Positions 15,233 to 24,961 of a stretch of 64,000 bases of DNA are shown here, piece by piece. Within the stretch, counting starts at the first letter, position 1; every line of letters starts with the position of its first letter. A program made the position numbers and the translations under genes. The DNA comes from Paenibacillus sp. TCA20. Its GTDB lineage: Bacteria; Bacillota; Bacilli; Paenibacillales; Paenibacillaceae. The notes below the pieces were generated by a model. It had not been told where the DNA came from. It did no database searches and saw only the letters and a program-made list of their open reading frames with translations. The DNA lies in NCBI RefSeq assembly GCF_000732325.1, contig NZ_BBIW01000017.1, positions 1-64,000 on the forward strand, in the 5' to 3' direction.

Positions 15233-15952
15233 CTATTCTTCAAATTCCACATTATGGTACACTTGCTGCACGTCCTCAAGATCCTCAAGTACATCAATGA
15301 GCTTCTCAAATTGTGTAAGTGCATCGCCTTCCAAGGATACAAAGGTTTGCGGCAGCATCGTAAGCTCAGCTACAGTAAACTCCGTTACTCCTGCATTTTT
15401 AAATGCATCTTGTACGGCATGGAATTGATCCGGCTCCGCATACACGATAACCGCCTCATCTTCTTCCACAATATCCCGAACATCCAGATCAGCTTCCATT
15501 AATAGCTCCAGTACTTCATCCGCTGATTTTCCTTCAACCCCGATAACCGCCGTAGAGTCGAACATATAGCTTACCGATCCGCTGACTCCCAGATTGCCGC
15601 CATTCTTCGTAAAGGTTGAACGTACTTCTGATGCGGTACGGTTTACGTTGTTCGTAAGTGCATCCACAATAACCATCGATCCGTTAGGACCAAAGCCTTC
15701 GTAACGAAGCTCGTCAAAGTTCTCTTCCGAACCGCCTTTTGCTTTTTCCAGTGCACGGTCAATGATGGCTTTGGGTACGTTATATGTCTTAGCACGCTCC
15801 AGTACGACCTTCAGAGCGCGATTCGATTCTGGATCAGGCTCCCCTTGACGGGCTACTACATAAATCTCACGTCCGAACTTCGCATATACGCGGCTAGTGC
15901 TTGCGTCTTTGGACGCCTTCTTTTCTTTAATATTATTCCACTTACGACCCAT
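15233..15952 (-). CDS. yeeI: YebC/PmpR-family protein (YeeI type)
   Basis: 239 residues, nearly colinear with B. subtilis YeeI. It starts [21 protein letters not shown] (first 20 shown are the family signature) and includes [27 protein letters not shown] and YAEPDQFH. YebC/TACO1 proteins were long called transcriptional regulators and are now linked to relieving ribosome stalling in some species; which applies here is unknown. Acidic C-terminal half. Single gene closed by a strong terminator. Confidence 0.93.
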   Translation of the reverse strand: MGRKWNNIKEKKASKDASTSRVYAKFGREIYVVARQGEPDPESNRALKVVLERAKTYNVPKAIIDRALEKAKGGSEENFDELRYEGFGPNGSMVIVDALTNNVNRTASEVRSTFTKNGGNLGVSGSVSYMFDSTAVIGVEGKSADEVLELLMEADLDVRDIVEEDEAVIVYAEPDQFHAVQDAFKNAGVTEFTVAELTMLPQTFVSLEGDALTQFEKLIDVLEDLEDVQQVYHNVEFEE

Positions 15953-16056
15953 ATCAATATTCGCTCGCTTTCAAATAGAATCTAAACAATCCTTTATATT
16001 ATAGCTTTTATGGGCCAGCTTGAAAAGTTAGCATCTCGTGGCTCCTTTATTCTGAC

Positions 16057-17289
16057 TCAGTATAGAGGAATCTTAAACCCACCTGATTTATATCCTGTGT
16101 ATTCGTATATCGGAAACGTAAGCGGCTGTTGATACTCCTCATTCGGAATGTAGTAATGATACAGATGAGTATGCTTATCTCGTTCAGCTGTGATCTGAGC
16201 CGTTAGCTCAATCTCAGGATTTAGAAGCTTGAACTGCTTCCCCGAGGCATCTATAAATACTCCTCCGTACGTAAGTAGGGAAATGTCATTTTGAATGCTC
16301 GGTCCAGGAAACTCGTAATTGTCTAGCCGAAGCTTGATGGTCATATACTCTTCATTTTCTAAAATGTCCAGCAACTGTAGATGTTCATCCGGTGCCTCAA
16401 TAATCTTCTTTGTCTCAGAGTTAATAGTCATGGTCATATTCTTGTCAGAAGCATACACTCCTTCTGATATCAGATACAATTGTTCTGGATCTTCAAAATA
16501 TAGTCCATCAAAATTAGCCGTATACATTCCCTCGCTAAGTGAACCTGAGCTTAATTCACTCTGATTCCATTGGTGCTGACCTGTATCATCTATTAAAGAT
16601 AGAGCAAATAAATCATTCACTTGCTTTTTATTTGACTGTGGTGTTTCCAAGCGTAGGGTCGTCCTCAAAGGCAGCAGTTCCATTTCACGCAGTAATACAG
16701 TCTGGTTGTCTATCGGTATTTCCTTGTTAATTAGAACTTTCTTTCTCAAACCCGTAAACCGGGAGTGATCTACAGAAATATCCACTTTAAGCTCCTGCTC
16801 TCCCAAACGAAACAAAAGCCCCATATTCTGCGGAAATACTTCACCTGAATTCAACTGAACTTTGTATGTCATGTACGATTCAGTTGCATCCTCTTCTATA
16901 GAGGGATTAAAGTAAGTTGCCGCATAATGAAACTCTTCATCAGATATTAATTCTACCGAGTATTCGTTTAATTTGCCATTCAAATTAGGACCGCTCAGGG
17001 AATATAAGATGACTGCATTCTCTTCATCCGCGATGATTCCACCCAGCGTCAATTGATTTTCCCCGCTCGTATCGGACTGATGAATTTCCTGCAACAGATT
17101 GTTTTCCGCAGCGAGCATGAGTGTCCTGTTATCGTTTATTGGCTCTAAATATTTGACCATTTCTGGTGAGTAAGATCTGTTTAGGTCCTCATCCCAAATG
17201 ACATTCCAGGCCAGCGTCAAACCAACCACCAGCAGTAGGGTCACCACAGTTGTAAGCAATACTATTTTATTACTTTTTTTTGATGGCAC
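16057..17289 (-). CDS. Membrane-anchored DUF4179/DUF5643-like protein
   Basis: 410 residues. One N-terminal helix (about 10-30, IVLLTTVVTLLLVVGLTLAW) is followed by a large beta-rich extracytoplasmic region. The C-terminus, PLTFPIYEYTGYKSGGFKIP, has the closing pattern of DUF4179/DUF5643 proteins common in Paenibacillus, often encoded near ECF sigma factors. No sigma-factor gene is next to it here. A role in envelope sensing is possible but not shown by the sequence. The 78-residue frame upstream resembles its last part. Confidence 0.65.
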   Translation of the reverse strand: MPSKKSNKIVLLTTVVTLLLVVGLTLAWNVIWDEDLNRSYSPEMVKYLEPINDNRTLMLAAENNLLQEIHQSDTSGENQLTLGGIIADEENAVILYSLSGPNLNGKLNEYSVELISDEEFHYAATYFNPSIEEDATESYMTYKVQLNSGEVFPQNMGLLFRLGEQELKVDISVDHSRFTGLRKKVLINKEIPIDNQTVLLREMELLPLRTTLRLETPQSNKKQVNDLFALSLIDDTGQHQWNQSELSSGSLSEGMYTANFDGLYFEDPEQLYLISEGVYASDKNMTMTINSETKKIIEAPDEHLQLLDILENEEYMTIKLRLDNYEFPGPSIQNDISLLTYGGVFIDASGKQFKLLNPEIELTAQITAERDKHTHLYHYYIPNEEYQQPLTFPIYEYTGYKSGGFKIPLY

Positions 17290-17379
17290 TACTATACCTC
17301 CCGCCCATACATAACTAACTTATATATAATGTAAGAACACTAGCCGGATATAAAAGGTTCGCTTTACAAAAACATTTTG

Positions 17380-17616
17380 TTATTTTATTGGCAGCGTGAT
17401 CTTTTTCTCAATAGAGCCCGGGTGCTTGTAGATCTTAAATTGCAAAGGCTGCTCGAAATCCTTCGCAGGCACGACATAATCGTATTGCCACGTCTGAGTG
17501 ACATGATCTAATACTAAGAAAAACCGCGAGGATTCGATCGGATATGAATTTCCCGCTGCATCCGTAATCTCTTCGGTGATTTGAAACATTTGGGTGAACG
17601 TTTGGTTCGTATTCAT
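17380..17616 (-). pseudogene. C-terminal fragment of a DUF5643-like protein
   Basis: 78 codons end in FEQPLQFKIYKHPGSIEKKI, the same closing pattern (P-L-x-F-x-I-Y-x-x-x-G) as the 410-residue gene downstream. There is no ribosome site before its ATG, in-frame stops lie just upstream and no membrane helix is present. It starts only 23 bp after the GNAT gene's stop. Most likely the stump of a duplicated gene; translation by coupling to the GNAT gene cannot be excluded. Confidence 0.5.
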
Positions 17617-17639
17617 TTATAAATTTTAATGACTATAGG

Positions 17640-18245
17640 CTATATTGTTGGCTCATCCACAGTCCTTACCATATAGAACTTCTCATTGAAGCCAAGTCTA
17701 TTGCGAAACCATCTTTGCTTTACGGCCTTATAGATGTGAAAACCATGCTTCTCATAAATGGATCGTGCCGCATGATTCGTATCAACAACTTCCAACTTAA
17801 AGACCCGATACGGCAGATGATGCATCAGATGGAGCAGCATGGATGTCGCGATCCCTCTTCCCCGATACATAGGGTCGGTAGCAACCGCTTCTAGAAAGCA
17901 CTCCTCTCTATAAATTGGGGCGGGTATGTGAAATTGTTTTGCCAGAAAATAATGTACAACACTCCCCTGAACATTACCTAGAATGCTTTTTAAGAACTCT
18001 TTATCAAAATATTGCGAGCGAGTAATGCTTGTGGAATATGCCATAATGCCGACAACCTGACCATCAATAATCGCAGCGTAAAATTGATCTGCAACAAAAG
18101 ACTCTTTAATTATTTTTCTTAACATCATTTTATCTTTCGTCATGGAGGTTAATTCGTTATAATAACTATTCACGTAGACGTCTGCCGCCTGCTGCAGCTG
18201 CTGCTCCGTAAGCTCTGTTAGCCTGACAATATTTATCGATTCCAT
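17640..18245 (-). CDS. GNAT N-acetyltransferase
   Basis: 201 residues from the ATG at 18245 (GGAGGGGG nine bases upstream; the longer frame has no ribosome site). The acetyl-CoA motif is VATDPMYRGRGIATSMLLHL (R-G-x-G), followed by LEVVDTNHAARSIYEKHGF, a textbook motif B. Acetyl-CoA-dependent acylation of a small molecule or protein amine; substrate unknown. Confidence 0.87.
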   Translation of the reverse strand: MESINIVRLTELTEQQLQQAADVYVNSYYNELTSMTKDKMMLRKIIKESFVADQFYAAIIDGQVVGIMAYSTSITRSQYFDKEFLKSILGNVQGSVVHYFLAKQFHIPAPIYREECFLEAVATDPMYRGRGIATSMLLHLMHHLPYRVFKLEVVDTNHAARSIYEKHGFHIYKAVKQRWFRNRLGFNEKFYMVRTVDEPTI

Positions 18246-18363
18246 CGTGTTCCCCCTCCATTTAATAGCCAACGGTTTATACTAAATCTACCGTGCCTGG
18301 GCTAGACAATACATACATCTGGAGACCGATTCTGATTCATTTATAAAGGAGATTCTACATACG

Positions 18364-19116
18364 ATGCCATTTACTTTTGCCCATCCTGCTGCCGTTCTGC
18401 CGTTTTCACGCAAGAGCAAGTATCTTCATTTTACTGCGCTCGTATTGGGCAGCATGGCCCCTGATTTTGAATATTTGCTAAGAGGACAGCCTGCGGGCAT
18501 GACCGGACATACTTTTGCAGGGTTCTTCTATTTTAATTTGCCGCTGGTCGCGTTGGTCTACCTGATCTATTATTTTTTCATTCACCAGACTCTAATGGAT
18601 CATTTGCCTGTATTTATGCAGGATCGTTCTGAGCGTACGTCTAATTTCGGATTACCGGTCAAGATCATTATTTTCTGCTATTCAGCCTTACTCGGCATGT
18701 TAACGCACGTCGTGTGGGATGCTTTTACGCACCAGCATGGATTTGTTGTTGATCGGATTCCGCTGCTCAGCGTTGACCTCCATGTACTCGGTTACGAAAT
18801 TCCCATCTACAAAATACTGCAGCATGGCGGGACGCTGGCCGGACTTTCGTTAATTCTGATTTACATCCTTTATCGAGCCAGAAAATACAATAGTCTAGCT
18901 AATCGAAGTACACCGTCTGCACAAAAATCGCTGTATTGGCTATGCATTGCCCTATTGTCTATTGTATTCTTCATTATCTGGTTTATCGCTGATCCGGTGG
19001 CTATTCATAGCATTGGTGTTCATGTGATCAGAGTCATCGATTCCGGTTTGCTTAGTCTGCTCTTGGTTTCCATCTTTTTTAAATTCAAAAAGAACAAGGT
19101 GCGCCTCCAGCGTTGA
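18364..19116 (+). CDS. DUF4184 family membrane protein
   Basis: 250 residues beginning MPFTFAHPAAVLPF, then GSMAPDFEY and LTHVVWDAFTHQHG. These histidine- and aspartate-containing loops between about six membrane helices are typical of DUF4184 and recall metal-dependent membrane hydrolases. Function unknown. The stop codon lies inside the terminator hairpin. Confidence 0.85.
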   Translation: MPFTFAHPAAVLPFSRKSKYLHFTALVLGSMAPDFEYLLRGQPAGMTGHTFAGFFYFNLPLVALVYLIYYFFIHQTLMDHLPVFMQDRSERTSNFGLPVKIIIFCYSALLGMLTHVVWDAFTHQHGFVVDRIPLLSVDLHVLGYEIPIYKILQHGGTLAGLSLILIYILYRARKYNSLANRSTPSAQKSLYWLCIALLSIVFFIIWFIADPVAIHSIGVHVIRVIDSGLLSLLLVSIFFKFKKNKVRLQR

Positions 19117-19128
19117 GGCACACCTTGT
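19094..19128. terminator. Terminator shared by two convergent genes
   Basis: ACAAGGTG-C-GCCTC pairs with GAGGC-A-CACCTTGT, 13 bp with one mismatch, followed by a short T-rich stretch on the plus strand. It overlaps the end of the DUF4184 gene and lies 15 bp from the converging oxidoreductase gene. Confidence 0.7.
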
Positions 19129-19142
19129 TTCATTTCATAAGA

Positions 19143-20117
19143 TTACGTTCGTCTCTCCAGGTAATCATAGGCTGACAATGCCACCTCGGCTGCGGCATAC
19201 CCGTCCTCTCCCGTAATCGCTACAGGCCTTCCATCAAGAATACGATTCACAAAGTCCTGAAGCATATAATAATCCATCTTGTCTCCAAAGTAGCTGTACC
19301 GTGCTCTGCCTTGCTCTATGCTGAACACTTCATTGACTTGGGCAAAAGCATCCATTCTTATGATCCCTTCCGTTCCAATTACATCCAGCTTCACATCTCC
19401 CCAATAAGGATACACAGGATTTCGAGACCAGCTTGTATCGATAACCCCAATTACGCCATTGTCATATTCCAGATGGACCATACCCGAATCCTCGACAGCA
19501 ATATCATGAAACAGTGTCCCTTTCTCGGCGTGAACAACACGGGGCTGTACTCCCAGCATCCAATTCAGCATATCAGCAACATGTACCGTATGATCGAGCA
19601 GTGCACCGCCGCCAGATTGCGCCGGATCTACAAACCAGCCGCCGGGCATGCCGCCTCGGTTATACCCTTTAACAGCGATGACTTCACCAATCTCACCTTG
19701 GGCTACGGCTTCCTTAACTCGAATGACCGACGGAAGGTAACGGCAAGGAAAGGCCGTCATGAGCTGCACCTGCAGTTCATGACAAATATCAATCATTTGC
19801 CGCATTTCAACGCTTCCTGTCCCAAGCGGCTTCTCGCACAATATATGCTTGCCTGCCTTCGCACTGTCCGTGACTAGGGCGGCATGATGCCTATTTTCCG
19901 AACAAATAATGACCGCATCTATATCCGGCAGCTCGAGCAGCTTCAGATGATCTGGATAGAATTGAACATGGTCACGTTCAACCAATGTCTTGACCCGATC
20001 GTAATGTAGATCTGCAATTGCAGTTACCTCCGCATTCTCAACCAGCTGCAACTGCCTGTAATAGCTGAAGGCATGGGAATGGGCGAAGCTGATCATACCG
20101 ATACGAAGCTTACGCAT
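19143..20117 (-). CDS. Gfo/Idh/MocA-family oxidoreductase (second of two)
   Basis: About 324 residues from the ATG at 20117, which overlaps the end of the preceding oxidoreductase gene. N-terminal Rossmann fold (RIGMISFAHSHAFSYY), the E-K-P-L-G motif in HILCEKPLGTG with the catalytic lysine, and GGGALLDHTVHVADMLNW in the C-terminal domain. NAD(P)-dependent oxidation of a sugar or cyclitol is the usual role. Last gene of the sugar operon. Glycine in the first loop is replaced (F-A-H-S-H), so the nucleotide-binding loop is not canonical. Confidence 0.88.
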   Translation of the reverse strand: MRKLRIGMISFAHSHAFSYYRQLQLVENAEVTAIADLHYDRVKTLVERDHVQFYPDHLKLLELPDIDAVIICSENRHHAALVTDSAKAGKHILCEKPLGTGSVEMRQMIDICHELQVQLMTAFPCRYLPSVIRVKEAVAQGEIGEVIAVKGYNRGGMPGGWFVDPAQSGGGALLDHTVHVADMLNWMLGVQPRVVHAEKGTLFHDIAVEDSGMVHLEYDNGVIGVIDTSWSRNPVYPYWGDVKLDVIGTEGIIRMDAFAQVNEVFSIEQGRARYSYFGDKMDYYMLQDFVNRILDGRPVAITGEDGYAAAEVALSAYDYLERRT

Positions 20118-21138
20118 CCCGCCACCACCCATCGGTTAAACGGAACGATCGCATGGTCACTGCCTGCCCGTTACTTGCTGAATAAGCTGCCGCCTGGATG
20201 ACAACCGCCGTCTTCCATGACGCCTCCAGCGATATTATAGGTTCCGTCTTATAAGTTGCCATATTCAGCACGGATCGTATATATCCATCGATCGCATCCT
20301 CAAATGCAGGGCTGACTAGCCTGAATTCGGAACCCCCTCTTCTGATCTCCACCGAAGCGCTCATCTTCGGACTGGAGCGAACAATCCCTTGATTTCCTGC
20401 CATCTCGAATTCAGATGTTGCCGGACTCGGATAACCTAATATACCTTCCATATTCACAATAGTGCCGCATTCATATTTCAGTGTGAGCAGCGCATACTCA
20501 GTCCGTTCTTTGCGAATATGCTGTGCGAATACACTCTCCACTTCACCGAGAAGATAACTTATAAATTCAATTTCTTCGATAAACAGCGTCATAATGGGTT
20601 CAATACGATGAGCAGAGGAGGAAGGCAAACGGCTGCCGTAAGCTTCCTCTCCAGTCATCATACGCCGAACATGAACTACGCCTGGACTGCCGATCACACC
20701 TGCTCTCACTTGCCTTGCCAGATCCGAATATTCCGGTCTGAACAAGGCCTCGTGAGAAGGAATAATCTGTACGCTGTGCTGTCTGCATATGGCAGCCAGC
20801 TGTTTCAGATCCGTAGCTGACAAGCCCATAGGCTTCTCACACATCATATGAACACCCGCTTCTGCAGCAATATACAGATCAGGCAGATGCTCCATAACCG
20901 GAAGTGCAAGATGAAGGATATCGGGCTTCTGCTCTGCCAGCAGCTTGGGCAGGTTATGGAATACGGTTGCTTGAACGTGTTCTGACCACTCTTCCGCCTC
21001 ATCATCGCGGAGATCACATATACCTGCCAGCTGAATCGCAGGATGTTCTGCATAGTACTTGGCATATTTTACAGAACCCGCATTGTATCCCATAACGGCT
21101 ATTTTCACTTGTTGCTTAGCTTGCATTATAACGCTCAT
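20110..21138 (-). CDS. Gfo/Idh/MocA-family oxidoreductase (first of two)
   Basis: 342 residues. QVKIAVMGYNAGSVKYAKYY opens the Rossmann fold and MMCEKPMGLSA carries the catalytic lysine. It overlaps the 3' end of the binding-protein gene, with possible ATGs at 21138 and 21126; neither has a strong ribosome site, so coupled translation is likely. Paired with a second family member downstream, it probably processes the sugar taken up by the transporter. The substrate cannot be read from sequence. Confidence 0.87.
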   Translation of the reverse strand: MSVIMQAKQQVKIAVMGYNAGSVKYAKYYAEHPAIQLAGICDLRDDEAEEWSEHVQATVFHNLPKLLAEQKPDILHLALPVMEHLPDLYIAAEAGVHMMCEKPMGLSATDLKQLAAICRQHSVQIIPSHEALFRPEYSDLARQVRAGVIGSPGVVHVRRMMTGEEAYGSRLPSSSAHRIEPIMTLFIEEIEFISYLLGEVESVFAQHIRKERTEYALLTLKYECGTIVNMEGILGYPSPATSEFEMAGNQGIVRSSPKMSASVEIRRGGSEFRLVSPAFEDAIDGYIRSVLNMATYKTEPIISLEASWKTAVVIQAAAYSASNGQAVTMRSFRLTDGWWRDA

Positions 21139-22738
21139 AAGCAGCCTGGTAGATCTTCATATACTCATCGAGTCCCATTTTATTAATGGTCTCCACATAC
21201 GTATCCCACTCATCAAAAGAGGCACTGCCATTGACGAACTTCGCTTCCATTTCACCAATATAATCATGGATGTCTTTACCGACAGAGGACATAAAATCCG
21301 TCTCTTCATTCGTAAAGTTGAAATTGTACCAGATATCTTCCACGGCATCCGGCTCAGCCTTCTCTGCGGCTTCCATCGAATTTGGCAACGTTTCGGATCC
21401 TTTAAAATATTCGCCTTTCACATAACCAGGGTAGCTTCCGCCCGTCCAGGTAAAATATTGAGTAAGCGCCTGGTCCATCGTAAGCCCATTCGGATTATTT
21501 GTAATATCTTCAATGTATTCAAGCTCGCCGTCAGCATTTTTGTTATACGTGGTACCCTCTTCCCCCATGAAGAAGAACGTTGCACCTTCCTGCCCGAAGA
21601 AGTGATCCATCCACCGGATCGTTGCCTCCGGATGCTCATTCTTATCTGTAATCGCGAAGGCTCCTACGTGCACCATCGGAACCTTAACATGGGAGTAGAG
21701 CTTGTCGCCATGCGGTCCTTCCAATGCAGCCAGACCAATATAATTGTCCTTGCCCATTACGGTATCCGGATTCGGTACAATGGTCGATCCCAGCAGATCG
21801 GCCTGCCCCTTAGCGTTTAGAGCACTGCTCTCAATGGTGAATATTTCTTTGTCAATTAATCCTTCTGAGTACAGCTTGTTCATAAACTGCAGCATTTCCT
21901 TGTACTCTGGCAGTGTCTTTGTAAAACGAAGCTCATTCGTGTCTGCATCCACATCGACGAACTTATGACCCAGACCCTTCGTGCCTAGACCCCATGCCCC
22001 TTTGACCTGATCAATAATAGGAGTAATTCCGGTTCCTCCAAATGGAATCTCATCATTTTTGCCGTTTCCATTCAGATCGGTCTCCTTAACTGCCTTCAGA
22101 TAATTGTAAAACTCATCAATGGTATCCGGCTCATCCATACCCAGCTGCTTAAGCCAGTCTTCGTTAATCCATAGAGGCGTTCCGATCAGCATGGATAAGA
22201 AGTTGGGGTCGTAGAAGGAAGGCAGCGAGTAAATATTCCCGTCTGGCATCGTCAGTCCTTTACGAATACCTGGATTCTCGTCCATCAGCTTCTTGAAATT
22301 AGGAGCATACTGATCAATCAGATCATTCAGGGGGATGAACACCCCTTGCGGACCATAGCGGGTCAATTCAGCAGAGCTGACTCTTGCGGAGTAGAAGACG
22401 TCGGGATAATCTCCGCCGGCAAGCGCCAGATTACGTTTCTCTGTCAATGTTTCAAAAGGTACCAGATTGAAGTTCACATCGATATTGGACATTTCCTGAT
22501 ACTTATCCCACACGAGCACTTCATCATAATTGCTGCTGTTTCCGGCCCACTTCCCGGTGAAAAAATCAAGCGTAATCTGCTCGTTGACGATTGGCATCCC
22601 CGTCTCATTAAGATTAGATGTTGCTTTGGGTGCCTGTTCTCCTTCTGCTTCTCCGCTGCCTTCACTTGAGCCGCAGCCCGCCATTAAGCTTGCCGCAATC
22701 ACCAGTGATAATGAAAGACTCCCCCATTTTTTCCACAT
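21116..22738 (-). CDS. ABC transporter substrate-binding lipoprotein (LplA/YtcQ type)
   Basis: 540 residues with a lipoprotein signal: MWKKWGSLSLSLVIAASLMA, then GC (lipobox LMAGC). A long mature region contains a Ca-binding-like stretch DLNGNGKNDEIPFG typical of large oligosaccharide-binding proteins of Paenibacillus LplA/YtcQ type. It captures an oligosaccharide or polysaccharide fragment outside the cell and delivers it to the two permeases encoded just upstream. No ATPase gene is in the operon; a shared MsmX-type ATPase is the usual partner. Confidence 0.92.
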   Translation of the reverse strand: MWKKWGSLSLSLVIAASLMAGCGSSEGSGEAEGEQAPKATSNLNETGMPIVNEQITLDFFTGKWAGNSSNYDEVLVWDKYQEMSNIDVNFNLVPFETLTEKRNLALAGGDYPDVFYSARVSSAELTRYGPQGVFIPLNDLIDQYAPNFKKLMDENPGIRKGLTMPDGNIYSLPSFYDPNFLSMLIGTPLWINEDWLKQLGMDEPDTIDEFYNYLKAVKETDLNGNGKNDEIPFGGTGITPIIDQVKGAWGLGTKGLGHKFVDVDADTNELRFTKTLPEYKEMLQFMNKLYSEGLIDKEIFTIESSALNAKGQADLLGSTIVPNPDTVMGKDNYIGLAALEGPHGDKLYSHVKVPMVHVGAFAITDKNEHPEATIRWMDHFFGQEGATFFFMGEEGTTYNKNADGELEYIEDITNNPNGLTMDQALTQYFTWTGGSYPGYVKGEYFKGSETLPNSMEAAEKAEPDAVEDIWYNFNFTNEETDFMSSVGKDIHDYIGEMEAKFVNGSASFDEWDTYVETINKMGLDEYMKIYQAAYERYNAS

Positions 22739-22790
22739 ACGCTACTTCACTCCTCGATTTTAGTATAGAACTTCAATATTAGAACCCAAG

Positions 22791-23672
22791 TTAACCTTTA
22801 ATAGCGCCGATCATGACACCTTTAATGAAATATTTTTGCAGAAACGGATACAGGATCAGCATCGGCAGATTTGTCACCATGACGGCTGCGTATTTGATGG
22901 CCTCAACCTCCATCAGGCTTTTGGAATATGTATCACTGCCTAAGTCCACCATATTTTGCATTTGATCCTGAATTAGAATTTCTCTTAAGAACAGCTGCAG
23001 TGGATACTTGTCCCTGTCGGATAGATAGATAAGTGCGTTAAAGTAGCTGTTCCAATGACCCACGGCATAAAATAACACCATAACTGCCAGCACCGGACCT
23101 GATAGCGGAAGGATGATTCGGACGAGCAGCTTCAGATTGGAGCATCCATCCAGAAATGCGGCCTCCTGCAGCTCTTTTGGAATAGAGCTTTGAAAGAAGG
23201 TTCTCATTATGAGAATGTTCCACACGGATACCGCTGTGGGCAGAATCATCACCCAGAACGAATCGAGCAGTCCGAGATCCTTAATCAACAGGTAAGTCGG
23301 GATCATGCCTCCACTGAAGAACATCGTAAATACGATCAGTACCGTAAATGCATTTCTCCCCTTAAAGTCTTGACGAGACAGCGGATATGCTGCAGCAATC
23401 GTCATGACAACGTTCAGAGCGGTGCCGATGACCGTATACACAATCGTGTTGAAGTAACCCTTCATCAATTCGTTATTCTCGAATATCCGTTCATAACCAA
23501 CTAGTGACAAATTCTTCGGCCACAGCCATACCTTGCCTAGCATAACCTCCTCCGGACTGCTAAAAGAGGCAATGAGTACAAAATATATCGGATATAAGAC
23601 GATGAGAGAGACAAGTCCGAGCAGAATGTATATTGCAGTCATGACGTAACGATCTCCCCGGCTTTCTGCCAT
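22791..23672 (-). CDS. Carbohydrate ABC transporter permease (LplC/YtcP type)
   Basis: 293 residues with six membrane helices. The cytoplasmic EAA loop is EAAFLDGCSNLKLLVRIILP. The start at 23672 is set by AAAGGAGG eight bases upstream; the longer frame overlapping the previous gene is less likely. It forms the channel with the other permease. The C-terminus FIKGVMIGAIKG is typical of YtcP/LplC. Confidence 0.92.
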   Translation of the reverse strand: MAESRGDRYVMTAIYILLGLVSLIVLYPIYFVLIASFSSPEEVMLGKVWLWPKNLSLVGYERIFENNELMKGYFNTIVYTVIGTALNVVMTIAAAYPLSRQDFKGRNAFTVLIVFTMFFSGGMIPTYLLIKDLGLLDSFWVMILPTAVSVWNILIMRTFFQSSIPKELQEAAFLDGCSNLKLLVRIILPLSGPVLAVMVLFYAVGHWNSYFNALIYLSDRDKYPLQLFLREILIQDQMQNMVDLGSDTYSKSLMEVEAIKYAAVMVTNLPMLILYPFLQKYFIKGVMIGAIKG

Positions 23673-23689
23673 ACTTACAGGCCTCCTTT

Positions 23690-24625
23690 CTACCATAGAC
23701 TGCTTGAGCTGACTTTACGCGCAATCCGGTTAACGGTGAGCAGCATAATGAAATTGACGACAGAATTGAATAGTCCGACGGCAGCTGAGAAGCTGTACTG
23801 TGCACCGAGTATGCCGCTGCGATAAACATTCGTAGAGATTACATCAGAGCTCTCCATATTCAAGTCATTTTGCATTAGGAATACTTTCTCGAATCCCACT
23901 CCAAGAATAGAACCCATGTTCAGGATGAGCAGTACGATAATCGTGGGTGCGATCCCCGGTAAATTAATGTGCCATATTCGGCGGAGCCTGGATGCTCCAT
24001 CCACTCTGGCTGCTTCATGAAGCTGTGGATCAATGCCGGCCAGCGCTGCAATATAGATAATAGAGCTCCAGCCCATCGTCTGCCATACACCTGACCATAC
24101 ATAGATGCTCTTGAACCAGCCCGGTTCGGTCATGAAGCTGATCGGCTCCCCGCCAAATAAAGTGATAACTACATTAATGAGTCCAGAAGCCGGAGATAAG
24201 AACATCATGATCATGCCCACCATAACAATCGTAGATAAAAAGTGCGGCATGTACGTAACGGTCTGCACGAATTTTCGAAACTTGCCTGTTCTCAGCTCAT
24301 GAATCATGAGCGCTAAGATAATCGGAATAGGAAACCCGACAACCAGTTCATATATACCGATACCCAGCGTGTTCTTAATAATTCTCCAGAAATAGAAGCT
24401 GTCAAAGAATCTCTCGAAATGCTCGAATCCGACCCAAGGACTGCCCATGATGCCTTTGTTCGCGATGAAATCCTTGAAGGCGATTTGCACTCCATACATC
24501 GGAATATAGTGAAAGATAATAAAATAAGCGAGCACGGGCAGAAACAATAAGTAGAGCTCCCAATTTCTAGTCCATGATCGCAGACTGCTTCTCTGGTTCC
24601 ATTTCTTTCTCTCTGACGCCTGCAC
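23690..24625 (-). CDS. Carbohydrate ABC transporter permease (LplB type)
   Basis: 311 residues, first gene of the five-gene sugar operon. Six membrane helices, start segment NWELYLLFLPVLAYFIIFHY, and the EAA loop EAARVDGASRLRRIWHINLP. The start is a GTG with AAGGAG about 12 bases upstream, slightly far. Partner of the LplC-type permease. Divergent from the AraC-type regulator gene, which probably controls it. Confidence 0.92.
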   Translation of the reverse strand: MQASERKKWNQRSSLRSWTRNWELYLLFLPVLAYFIIFHYIPMYGVQIAFKDFIANKGIMGSPWVGFEHFERFFDSFYFWRIIKNTLGIGIYELVVGFPIPIILALMIHELRTGKFRKFVQTVTYMPHFLSTIVMVGMIMMFLSPASGLINVVITLFGGEPISFMTEPGWFKSIYVWSGVWQTMGWSSIIYIAALAGIDPQLHEAARVDGASRLRRIWHINLPGIAPTIIVLLILNMGSILGVGFEKVFLMQNDLNMESSDVISTNVYRSGILGAQYSFSAAVGLFNSVVNFIMLLTVNRIARKVSSSSLW

Positions 24626-24961
24626 CTCTGATACTATCTCCTTCCCAATACTTACACCCCCTTTTGACGGTTACGAATGCAAGCACAGTGATTCACTTGC
24701 AAGTCACATGATACAAGAGCTATGGCGAGAAAGGTATTTACCGTTCTTTGGATTGTAGACATCTATTCAGAACTTTACGAAACCTAACATCTTTTCGTAA
24801 AAACACAATACAATCTTAAAAAATACACAGCTGGATTTTACATCGGATTTACAATGGTGTCCCTGCGAGTTAATACTGTCTTGCTACAATAAGCCGATTA
24901 AGAAGGATTCGGCCAAGCCTTAGCAGCACAGAAAAGATTAACGTTAGGAGATGATCGTACG
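24626..24961. promoter_or_regulatory. Divergent control region of the sugar operon, with inverted repeat
   Basis: No gene fits in these 336 bp. The clearest element is a perfect 9-bp inverted repeat, TTTACGAAA (24774-24782) and TTTCGTAAA (24793-24801), separated by 10 bp, so that the half-sites lie about two helical turns apart. It is a good candidate operator for the AraC-type regulator. TACAAT near 24890 may be a -10 box for the regulator gene, whose ribosome site is AGGAGATGAT. Confidence 0.45.

Noticed and set aside
21059-21820. A 253-codon open frame on the plus strand opposite the sugar-binding lipoprotein gene
   Set aside because: Antisense shadow of a clear lipoprotein gene; no start signals.
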